Assembly (NCBI GenBank): GCA_964035545.1
Contig: OZ037767.1
Span: forward strand, 14,757,998 to 14,821,997
Direction: 5' to 3'
Length of the DNA stretch: 64,000 nt
Origin: Bugula neritina
Lineage: Eukaryota > Bryozoa > Gymnolaemata > Cheilostomatida > Bugulidae
Both the position numbers and the translations under genes were made by a program. Below the pieces are notes generated by a model. That model was given only the letters and a program-made list of their open reading frames with translations. It was not told where the DNA came from and made no database searches. Below are positions 24,486 through 36,849 of this stretch, piece after piece; position 1 is the first letter of the stretch; each line of letters begins with the position of its first letter.

Positions 24486-26298
24486 AAAACCTTGGAGGTG
24501 TTTCAAGTGAAAGGATTTCTGCATTTCTGTCTTTGCAGTCTCTTGTCAGTTCCTAAAACAAACAGCTAGTGCTAGATATATATATTATGATGCTAATATT
24601 AAAGGCTGTTCATAAATTCTTGAGGTAGTAATGGAGATATTGAAAATGACATAAAACGATTCACTATAATTGTCCGATCACGTGATACAAAACTAACAAA
24701 ATTTGTATTCGTCGTGCCATTTTGGTCCGCTATCCGTCCAATTCGTTGATCGTGTGAATAAGCTATTAAACTACTTTTAATGACCTGTGAACTAGCGCGC
24801 ATAAGCATACAATAGATAATGTAAACTGTCAAGGATTTGATTATTATAATTCAATATTAAATTTTCGAACTCAGCAATAATCAAATATTGTAGTGTCCTT
24901 TATAATAAACAGTAAAATTTCATAAATTTGGTTTTATTTAGTTTGCTTGCTGACACTTTGCTGCCAATTTGTTCATAGCTGTTATAATATATATCAATTA
25001 GCAATTTAGCATTTACCGACATTGCCGCACACTGCGTTTGTGTTAATAATTGTCACATATTCCAACAGCGATGAATCACCCATCCTTAGTGTACTCTTTA
25101 GCACTTGTTTGTCACTGTTTTTATCTTCAAGACCATTTTAGTATCACTATATAGGTGCATTGCAAGTTTTATTCTGCATTCAAAAATCATGACTAAGAAA
25201 CTGAGTGCATTATAGCTGTACACGTGCACATGCCGACAATAACAGTTAAAATATTCACTTAGCCAGGACATTATCCGTAAGAACCCTCAAGCGTCAAGGC
25301 TCCATTCTCATCTACTCTCACATAATATCAGCTATTTTTTACAAACACGGTATAAAATGTTGCTTTCTTTATACTACTAACTCTCTCCTAGAAAGGGTGA
25401 AAGACTAGGTACGCTTTTATATATTATAAATTCGCTAATCTATACTATTATGTTGAATATTTTAATAATTATAAAACAAGCAATTTATCAAATTATCTTA
25501 TGTACTTTTCCGTGTTTAATTTGCTCTTATTCTATCATATTTTAATCATTTTGTTTTGTGAAAATTGTATTTTCACGATGTGAACAGTGTGAATAAAATA
25601 AACTATCTACACTAAAACATACACCCGTATGGAACTTTCATATCAAACTAGGAGGACAGTTACAAATATGATTTGCTAAATTTGGTAGTTCATTCTCAAT
25701 AAACCAAACTAAACATAATATGTACTTACAACGGGGAGTCCGCTAGAAAAGTTATTTTTACTTGAATTCATTCTCTCTGTGTGTTTCAGGTTTGTGAAAC
25801 AACAAAATTGCAAGAAACATAACTTATTTCACTTAGGAGCAGTAGTGGAGAAATTGAGATATCCCAAGTTCTTTAATTTTGTTGTTAAATTTTGTTTTGA
25901 GAGATGGTTGAAATTCTCGAGAGAACAGAACTTCTTATGCTACATTTCTTATCTAGAGCACAGCTAGACTTTTCTCAATTACTGCACCTATACCTCTTGA
26001 AAAGGGCACTACGTCACATTTGGCATTTTATGAAAATTCCTCCTTCCTAACAAAATACAAAGCTAAGCTTTAGACTGAAATATTGTTGAAAAATATATAA
26101 CTCTATTATGTATATCGCATCATCACAGTCATCATTTATAAATGAACAGAGGCAAATATACTAGTTTAATATTCAACTTCTATTACACATGTGCTGTGTT
26201 TGTCATCTCTACAAAGTTTAATTATGCTGGTTTATACAAAATAGACTTGAAACAAAACTTTGCTCATTTGATATTGACTAGAATGATGGAAAATTATG
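24486..26298. other. Unannotated AT-rich sequence
   Basis: No coding, RNA or repeat feature that I can support. Short ORFs here lack splice context and family resemblance. Confidence 0.5.
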
Positions 26299-26536
26299 TT
26301 CTAGTACAGTGGTTCTCAACCTGGGGGGAATTCCCCCCTAGGGAGAAATTTGGACATTTTAGGGAGAATTTGGATTTTGAAAAATTCACGCATTTTGTTG
26401 AAGGCTTTTAAGCTCTTGCAAGTTACATGTATGTGCGTATCTATAAATCTTCATCTTAGTTCATTTATTTAACCGAACCATATTCTGCAATTCTACATGA
26501 ATGTATTTATTATAATTACTCTACCCTAAAAGATCT

Positions 26537-26790
26537 TTGTTCTCTTTCGAATGGAGGTCAAAAAGTTTGCAAAAACCAACAGGCCAACTTTTAGCAGCCA
26601 TGCAAACCAATTTCTATAAATTGTTTACTACATACCTAGTGAATATATTTGCTACACTAAATAATCTGAACCTAAAAAAGCAGGAGTGCAACCATCATAT
26701 TGCTTTTTATAGCAGCAGCAATGTTTTCAAAGTTACACTAAAGTGGTGGTGTTTCTATCAAAAACATGGTGTCTTTCCCCAATGACTCAA
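26537..26790 (+). pseudogene. hAT transposase fragment, N-terminal side of the break
   Basis: Reads FYKLFTTYLVNIFATLNNLN, then LKKQECNHHIAFYSSSNVFK and WWCFYQKHGVFPQ. The pattern 'YL.dIF..LN.LNl.lQg......f......W' is what I recall of hAT (ZBED/Charlie-type) transposases just before the C-terminal part. A stop follows. It lies a few hundred bases inside the left TIR, in the sense implied by the C-terminal fragments. Confidence 0.55.
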
Positions 26791-26799
26791 TGAACTTTT

Positions 26800-29700
26800 A
26801 CAGAAGAAGAACCTGTTCCAATTTCAGGGCATAATTTCACAGTATCTCGTCCTCAGACATAACACTTATGTACCAATACGAGATACATTACATCATAATT
26901 AAATGTTGTCTATCGGCAAAAATTTTGCAGTAGCCAATCATAGTACTATAACAGGGCAGTCTGAGTGTAGTATCTCGTTTATCGGCATAATTATAATAGC
27001 CCGTAGTTGAAGATGGAGTTGGAAGCTTTTCAAATACCTCCCGCATATAATAGCATCTATGCTAGTGCTTAAAACTAAATAAACATTATGGTAGACCAAT
27101 AATCATGAAAGCTCTACTCATTTGTAACTGGAGGATTTGTAGCACCACAATACTAAATTTCTTGCATTGGAGGTGCTTAGGCTGTGTTGTCATAGTTATA
27201 TGTACTTATTGGGGCTTGGTATAAAATTAAACCTGACAATTATAAGGATTAAAGTATTATTGCTGTGGTTTCAACTGACCAACTTTGGAGTTATTATCTC
27301 GATTCTTTGTCAGGAATGGTTAGATAATTTCATGCAATAATGAGTTTTGGCTTTATATCATTATAAAGAATGAGTTTTGGCTTTATATCATTATAAATAT
27401 CTACATTGATGGCAGCACTGAGCTAGAATTCTAATATCTTTTCAAGCTCATTGGGTGGCAGCTTATCGGCTAAATTTTATGCAGATATTGAATAATGTGG
27501 TTTGATAGTTATGCTATATTGTTAGGTTCACAAGCATCTTTAAAAAGTTATAATTATTGCGTTGACCATAGGTCAAAAAATTACCTAAAGAGAGGGCAGA
27601 CAACTCAAAAAGATTGTTTTCGCAGAAGCAAGTAAAATTCAGCTAAACTGAATACTCCAACTGATGAACATTTTCATCTATTGAAATTGAAGAAAAGTTA
27701 AATATTATTATACTATTCTAATCATGAATAGGCACAAGCTAAAAAGATATTTATTTCAAAAAATATAAAAAGTAAAGTAACACAACAAAGTTTGCAAACG
27801 CAGACCTAAAAATGTGAATATTCTAGCTTGAAATTAAGTCTGAAATTCAGACTTTTCTAGGTTGAATTGACTTTAATTGACTCACCAGAAAAAACAATTC
27901 ATAAAATTATAAAGACAAGCATATAATGAAAAATGTAGTTCATTAGCAAAACTGGAGGAAAGCACTTTTTTTCTAGAAATTGTTCGATTACATAATACAT
28001 TTTTGTGCAAATGATATTTTTTAATGAAATGAAACTGTTGTATTGTTTGGCTAGATGAAGTTTCAAAAGTATTTTTAATATTTTCTCAAATAAAGTAGAC
28101 ATGAACTCCATTTTCACATTTTTTGGCAAAACATATGATTGGGATTCAGTAGTCAATCAGTTAAGCTTGACACAAGGAGTTGTCACATCCATCCCAAAGA
28201 ACAAGACCATCTACAATAACAAACATGGAAAGTACTTAAAATTACATTTAAGTTTACAATAATCCTTAAAATATATGTTGCCTTCTGCAAATGCTAAATA
28301 AAACACGATGTAATGCTATGTTTACTTAGACTAAATCTTGCTGACTTACAATGAAATTCATTCATTTCAATTTGAAAATTCCTGTCAATAACTTGACTCT
28401 ATGCTAACAACTAATTGTAATGCCAAAATCACACTGCTACTTTTAGTTTAGGGAATTTATTTTCATTATTAGTTCAATATTCAGCAGAGGTTTTTCTTTA
28501 ATGAACAAACAATAGGCATACATGCAGATGAAAGATTAGGTCTAGTGAATACTAATTTTGTGCCTAACAAAAAAAAATGAAAGACTGCATGAAAAACTAA
28601 CAACTCTAAAAAATTGCAATTTGAATGAGGCTCAGGCTTTTAGGTGAGCAAGAGTAACCAGAAGAGCTACTTTAATGGAAGAAATTACTGACTGATTGTG
28701 TAGTTGCAGGCTGCATGATGTGTTTTGATTGTCACAACCACTTTTGAAAAGGGAAAATCCATTAAATTAAGACTACTGGCAAACAACGGAACGATAAGGA
28801 AAAAAAACCAAGTAGAAATTCACTTCTCAAAGCAAACTGTAGTTAATACATTATAGATGCTTAGAAGAAGCAGGCAATAGTGAATGCTATATAGTGTAGA
28901 TCAGGATTCTATACAATGACAAGTAAACTGAAATTCCAGTGCACTTTGAAACTACTTGTAAGAATGGGCTTAGTGCTTTGTAGTGCCTTGAAATTTTTTC
29001 AAGTCTAATTGGCACCATGCTATTAGAATTCGCAGAGAGATGACCCTTTAAACTTTCACTTTAAACTTTAATACCTTCACGATTTTCAGTAAGAAATTCA
29101 ATTTATCTAGGTCTGAAATTTCACCGAGTTGCATTGCAAGCCGCTGGTCAAAATGTTTAGTTTGTGATAACTTAATCAGCTGATTTCAGAATAACAATCA
29201 TTGGGAATGACATCTTCATGTAGATATAGATATTTATGCTTATAATTATATCGGCTGCCTTCATCAATCATCGATACTATGCTGCCAAATCAACTAATTA
29301 ATTACAGTTGGAAACTTCAAAGGGCATTGAATAGCAATTAAGCAAGTTATACTTTTAATATTACAAAAAGAACTTATGCATCAATATGATTTAAAATATA
29401 GGTGGGCACTCCGCTAGTGATATTAAATGAAACTGGAACTTTTTTCATGCAGGAAAAGCAAAAACGCATCTCAACAGAAACCCAAAAATTTCCAGCACAC
29501 TTTATGCTTTGACAACACGCACACAATAACTTCGTTTGTTTATGGTACAAACCTTTTTGTTGATTGTTTTCCAACATTTTCACTAGAGCAAAGCCGAAAG
29601 AAATTTGGAAACTGCATAATGATGCCAGCCACCGTGGCATCATCTTCTCTGGAAAATTATTGACAAATCATCACCCAAAAACTTCAGCAAAGCCTCCATC

Positions 29701-30770
29701 AATAGTATGTAATACTTTAGGTGAAACTAAAAAGAAAGAGACAATATTTTCGTGTAATTTAACCCATCAATAAACGCATCAATAGTTAGTGTGGCCACGG
29801 TTTAAACCTCATTAATTTCATGCTATTTAAGGCTTTTACAACTTAAAAGATGTAATTCATCTGCAAGAGAAATGTTAGGTATATGAAATGAGTAGAGGTG
29901 CAAAAGCAAGCAGGTATTAAGGAAGGAAGAGTTAGTAGGTGTACTTTGACTTGCGATAAATCAATGTGATACCAGATGTGAATTTTGAGGTGTGTTTACT
30001 CCAATCTCACTGAAAAGGTAGAAATAGCTAAACTTACGACACACACAATATTTTATAAAATACTGCACATTCAGTAAAACTTTATAAAACTCTAGTGTGA
30101 AGGGTGACTCACACTTTTAAACCGTAGATGAGCTAAGTTGTAAAAGTTTGATGAGAACCTTTTACTCTATAAATTTATGCAATATAAAATACTCTCCACA
30201 TATTCAACAGCTACGAAGTTTTGTTGAAGATAAACTTCCTCAACAAATATACAGAAAAAAGCTATTTGAAAGCCAAATTTCATTAGCATATTATAAGATT
30301 ATTTGTGTTTCATCTTTATAAACAATGATTTAGTCATTTAAGGGATAACTAATGATTTCACTTTGTTTTTCATTCAATAAAAACTAAGTGTAGTTGGTAT
30401 TAAAAACAGCTTTCATTTCTCACTTTTTTTCTCACCCTAATCTGCGTAGGCAAACAATTGGTTTGTTTCAAACAGTAAAGCGTGACAGCATAGCCAGTGG
30501 AGAAAACAATCATCTATACTGCTGGATCAGTGGCAACTTGTGAGTGTGTCAGAGTAGTGTCTTGTTGTGTGACTCTACAAATAAATTATGCGAATTTGAA
30601 TATACTACAAAGTTGCAAACATTGTTTTAACAAAACACAGCATTTATTTGATATTATATGTAAAGCTCAAGTTGGTATAGAATATATTAAATAAATTTTA
30701 GCTTTCCTTTTGGATACTCTAAAACAAAATAAAAAAATAAACCAAAATTGGGTAAAGCCATGCAAACTAG
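26800..30770. other. Unannotated AT-rich sequence inside the expanded hAT
   Basis: No recognisable gene. A 29-bp direct duplication (GAATGAGTTTTGGCTTTATA) occurs near 27338-27397. Minus-strand ORF 27899-28156 has no family resemblance that I can see. Confidence 0.5.
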
Positions 30771-30771
30771 A

Positions 30772-31064
30772 GAGAGAAAGAGAGTGGGAGGGGGGGGGGG
30801 TGGGAGAGAAAGGTTAGGAAAGAGGATGGAAGAGAGATGGGGTAGAAGAGAGAAAGGGAGAGAGTCAGAGAGATAGTGGAAAAGGGAAGAGAAAAAGGTT
30901 AGGAGAGAGAGAAGGTGGGAGAGACGGAGAGTGGGAGAGAGAGAAGGTGGGAGAGACAGAGGGTGGGAGAGAGGGAGGGTGGGAGAGAGGGAGGGTGGGA
31001 GAGAGGGGGAGAAAGAGAGAGAGGTTGAGTGGAAGGTGTGGGAGAAAGAGACAGAGAGAGGAGT
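30772..31064. repeat. Polypurine GA-rich simple repeat
   Basis: About 290 bases of almost pure G and A on the plus strand (GAGAGAGAAAGAGAGTGGG-type words, with an internal GGGTGGGAGAGAGGGAGG minisatellite). It could form H-DNA or triplex. Confidence 0.92.
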
Positions 31065-31949
31065 AAGAGAGCTTCCAAACTAACACCATTGACTTAAAAA
31101 ATGTTGATAAAAACTGCAGCAAGTCTTTAAAAACGATGCTAGCAAGTTCAAAGCTCACTATAACTTTCAAAATCAATAAAATGTCAAGTTCAAAAAACTC
31201 ATCTGCGAGCAAAAAATAGTTACAGAGACAACCAGGTATTGGGCAAGAGCCAGCTAATAGGAGTACCTTTTTAGATAAACTGCATGCAGGCACAGTGAGA
31301 TAGCATCGGTGAGTTGTGTCTTCATTTTAATTTCCTAAAAATGAACATAAACAAATGCTAGTAATGAAAGTTTTCAGGGTTATTAAGGGTGCAATTTTAT
31401 CACTAAACATCATAGCAATAACAAAAATTGCTCAGTACAAATTTAAGAAAAATTTCTTTCATCCATTACATAATACCCGAAATCAAATCCATTTATTCAA
31501 TTCATTAAGCTGAAAAACCAAGAATAATCAGAAAGACAGTAAAATCACTTTCTAGTAAAAAACAGCTTTAGATCATAATTGTTGGGTTCAGCTCTTAAGC
31601 TAAGACACCGATGCACTGAAATACGAAAAAGATCAGCATACTTTTGACTGTCACAAAATTTATTTTACGTGCAACAGACATTTTAAGGTCACCCGCCACC
31701 CGCGCAGGACCACGCTGGTGAAAGGTGACCAGATATTTTAAGGTCAATCAAAATCAAGCAAAGTTCAAAGTTCATCGTCATATTGCTTACTGCTTAATGC
31801 TGCAGCTTATTTTTGCTTACCAAGTTTCTTTCTGCAGAATAATTGTAGCTAGCTTCTCGATTTGCCATCTTTATTCCAGTCCAGGTTCAAATGACATCTT
31901 GATCGTTGCAAATATCCATGCAAGCTAAAAAATATTTATCAATCAGTAC

Positions 31950-34900
31950 AACAACAGAAATACTTACAATGATCCAAATATTACTATTACATTACTATAA
32001 CATTACACAGTAACACTACGTTTATAATTGTAATACGGAAGCATGACTTTGTGGTAGTTTGATATGCTATAGCAAAAGGTAGAAAAATCAACTGAAAAAC
32101 CGACAGAAATAATCAAGTACAATTAACTAAAGTAAATAAACTTACTGAATAGTAAATATTTTACTATACTTAGTGAATTGATTTACTTCCACTAGGTTTA
32201 CTTTCATGATTAAATGCTTCTGTCTATTTTCCAGTTTATAGGAATATATTAAAAGTGAAACCAATTATAATTACTATTACCTTATCTAGTTTTGACTATA
32301 TATTTTTCACAAATATAAACATAGTTATATGCGTATTCCTATTGTGACTGCAGATACCATTGCGGTAACTGAAATCAAACTTCATTCTACTTCAAGTTTC
32401 AAACATTATCCCAGTTCAACGACTAACAAGTAAATAATTAATAACTGTGAAAGCTCCAATAAGTTACTTCATTATTAAATAAGATACAACTGATTCTACT
32501 GTATATGATACTATGGTATCTGTATTAAATTAAAACATAATTATGAAAATCAAAAGTTGTATTTTGAGCACTTATATTATAGTAATTAAATTAACAGCTT
32601 AAAATAGGCACATTAAACCATGATTGGAATTTTTATCCATTTATCTTTATAATTATATTTATTCTTTATTCTGAAAGTTGACCCAACACTGGTAACAAAA
32701 CTAAAAGTAATTGATTAAGTATGATTTATTCTTACACACTTTACCATTATATTTAGTCTTCCTGACTTTCAGTCTGTCATAGTGATTACTACTATATGAA
32801 AATGACTTTGACTTAGGAGTCATAATTATAGTCACAGTGTTGATAAGTCAACAGTGTAGGATTAACACAGCACTAGACTAGTACTACCTCCAGCTTTCAA
32901 GTTTATGTTAGGGTATCTCTAAGACTAAAGAGTAACCCTAATAATGTAAGCAAAGAGCAGTGAGTAATAAGCATGCTATTCAACTTCAAGTTTCACTAGT
33001 ACTATAACCAATACCACATGTATTTTAATAAAATTAGGTAGCTGGTGAGTGAACTATAAAATTAAATAGGGATCAAACTTTGAGCAATATTAATAGAAAT
33101 AATATTAGGACAGAGGTTTCCAATTATTAGTATGTGAAACCAAAGGGGAATGGATAACTACTATTAGTATTATTACATTTACTTTATATTTAGTTTTACC
33201 AGTTCGTATTATTATTATCTTACTTTGAATTGTAAAGTATAATAATTATAATATTCATAGTAGTATATTTATATTAGTAATTAATATGTATATTAGTAAA
33301 AACATTTGTTTTAAGTTGCTTGTTTATTAAATTATTCTAAATCCTAATAACGATAATCTTAATATTAGTGATAATCATTATGCTCATCACTGTCCCCAAG
33401 TGCTATCAGTATGACCATCGCAATGTGAACCTAGACGTGAATGTAAAAAGGCACTGCAAAACAGAACATGGGATGGAGGCAGATATCCATACCATAATAC
33501 AAATATCGATATTGAATTTGATAATCATAATTATTATACAAATATAATGATAATAACTACAATGATCAAAAATAAATAATACCAAAGAGTTTTCGAATTA
33601 CTATTCATAAAATCAAATATCACATTTATAAAGATATAATCATATCTATTATTAAATTTAAGTCAATTATACTAATAGCAATAGTAATATAAATAGAAAA
33701 AAGAATCATTGACCAGGAGTAGGTGCAAAATAAAAGTCAATTTTAAGACAAAGAGTAAGAAAAATACTAAATCGATATTTAAAATTACTTATTTTTAATC
33801 TTAGTCACTTACAGTCAGTCTTAGTTTAATTTTTACTACTAAGTCTTTAATTTCAAGTTCGTTTTGACAATAAACTTGAAGACTTTAACTAAGAATATGT
33901 ATAATTCAAAATTCTAAACTGGTACAAGTAAAAGTTGCTACTGAAGCTTTGTAATATTATTTTAAATTATCGGTATGATAGCATTATATTTTTATTCATA
34001 GCAATACTGATAGTGACAATTTCAAACATACCCATACCATTACTGTTACAGTTTAAGTTACTATTGCCATTGTGATTGCCGGTAATGAGTAAATATAACT
34101 TAAATTTATATGACTATTACTATTACTATTAGTATTACTATCACTTTCAGTACCGGTCTAGTATCAGTATCACCTTAATTCAAAATCAATGTATAATTTA
34201 TCAAATTACTTTTATATTATCATTTATCAATAATATGTCTATCACTATGATATTATCATGATATTGATTTTTAATTTAAACATAATAAAATCATAGGTAT
34301 AATCATAATCATAATGATAATCATAATGCTTAATTTTACTTTTAGTTCAGGTTCAATGATTTAAGAGTAAGTGAAAGTTACTATAACTATTGCCATTGTG
34401 ATTGCTAGAAATAAGTAAATATAATTTAAATTTATATGACTATTACTATTACTAACACTCAGACTTACTCGGACTCACTCTGTCTCTAACTCTAAGTCTG
34501 AGTCTCACTCCACCAGAGTGAGAGTGACACTGAATTACTATAACTATTACTATAACTATTAGTATTAGTATTAGTATTAGCAAAATATATCAACCTTATG
34601 ATCATCTTATTAGTTATTACAATATGTTCGGCATTGATGTTGAACTAAAAATATTAATAGTTATTACAATCACAATGACAATGCCAATATGAATATGATC
34701 AAAGACAAATGATTCCAAGCAGTTTCAGTTTGAGTTGAAGGTAAGTTATAAGTTGAAGTAGTACGTAAGTGGTAGTTGATACTGATACCATCAGTGATAG
34801 GTCTATACTCCATACCAATGAACTCAATAATATTACCTATATATTACCATAAATTATATTACTATTAGTATTACCTATAATTAAAATATATTCTTTCTTT

Positions 34901-36780
34901 TCCAGCTCAGTGCTTCATACCCTCTACTTAGTCTAATGCCGCGCACATGACGAGAATGTGAGGTGAAGGTCACTCACAGCTAAAATCGCCAAGGATCTGT
35001 AATCCATCACTAGTAGTAGTAGTTCTAGTAGTCGTACTACCAGTAATCTGGCTTCGCTATGACACTACGAATTGAATGTTGACAAGACGCATGCATGTTT
35101 GCTGTTGGTAAACTAATTTTTACTGAATTTTAATCATGCTAAGTTGCAATCTATTTTCTAATAAAATAATATATTCAATAATAATATAATAATAATAAAT
35201 ATAATAATTATCATTATGATTATGATTATAATATTTTATCATTTAATTTTATAACTTTTACTTTTAGTTTTAGTATTTTGGTTTTACATCAAAATTTACA
35301 TCATTATGATTATCATTATGATTAAAAAATGAAAATAATTATCATTAATCATTACCTTTTAATTTATGATTATAATTAATGTTAGAATTACCACAATTAC
35401 AATCATAATGATAATCATAATGATAATGGCATAATGCCAATGATAATCACAATCGTAACACTAATAATAATAGTAATAGTCAAACTCAAGGATTGAGCCA
35501 ATGATTCAGATTGTCTAAATTTAATTAAATAGATTTCAGCCTTGGGTTTAACTTTACAGTTCACAATTTTATTTTACATTACGACTGAGAGTCACAGTAA
35601 GACTAAGAAAAAGAGTAAGTCATACCTTTCTTGCAGTTATTTTCAAAGTTTGTAGTTGTACTGGTACAGTAGTAGACCTAGTAGTAGTACTAGTAGTAGT
35701 AGTAGTAGTAACAGTACTATTAGTAGTAGTAGTAGTAGTACTAGTACTAGTAGCAGTACTAGTACTAGTTGTAGTACTAGTATCAGTGGTAGTAGTAATA
35801 GGACTGCGATCTTAGATGTAAGTCTAATGAAATACGAATAATAATAGTATAAGTATAACTTTAACTTTTACATATTTAGTTTTACTATAAGTGTAAATAT
35901 AATGAGTAATAGTAAAACTCAAAGTATATACATTAACTCAGTTTAGCATTAATGATAAAATATAATAATTATAATAAAGTAATATGATCACCATTACGAA
36001 TATAATTAAAATTCTTAGTAACACTTTTATGATACTCAGTTAAATTTATTAATATTAAACATTAGTTTGGCTACCACAAATAACTAATAAGTGCTACTAT
36101 AGGTAACTGTAAAGATAAGTATAAATTTAACTATAACATAGACTATCAGCAATAATAATATATCATATTGATATTAAACTATATATGGATAATGCAAATC
36201 ATAGATCATACCTCATGATAATTATTCCTAATGATCTTACTTTTTATATGCTGATGCTAATAAGTAGTAGTTTTAAATTTGATAACTCATGAATGATGAA
36301 TAAGATAACAAGAATAATACTGGACCTAGTAATACTATTAGTCCTACTACTAGAATTTTATTATCTTATATTTGTAATACGCTTCTTTTAGTAATACTGC
36401 TGGTCAAAGTTAGTGTTAATCATATTTATAGTTAAATGTTGAAGGAATAAATTAGTTCATAACATAAACATTTCACTATGTGAATATGAAATTTAATATG
36501 AATATCCCAATTACACTTGCTGTTGCTCTTTAGAGACTAGAGTTATAACTTATAACTATGATATAATAATGAATACCATTATTTTAACTAATCATATTAC
36601 TCAGCTAATGTTAATGATAACTGTAAGTCTAAAAACCATTACGGTTATAGGTATCACTGACTAATATTATTAATAATATAATCATTCGTTTTATACTTGT
36701 ACCTATATTTATATTTATACTTATACCTATTTTTATACTTATGATCATATCTATACTTTCACGTATGCTTGTACATTTTA
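31950..36780. repeat. Cryptically simple sequence rich in ATTACTATTAGTATT / AGTAGTAGT / AATAAT words
   Basis: Almost 5 kb in which degenerate three- and six-base words (TATTACTAT, TAGTATTAG, ATGATAATCATAATG, AGTAGTACT) recur without a fixed tandem period. A denser AGT run lies at 35680-35800. Similar sequence returns at 39770-39900 and 61600-62220. No gene is supported. It borders the LINE, whose 3' tail is itself an ATT-type run. Confidence 0.75.
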
Positions 36781-36849
36781 CTCATAGTATCAGGGTGGCA
36801 ATCGAAAAGTCATAATCGATATGCTAATCTAATAATAGAACCAACTGCA

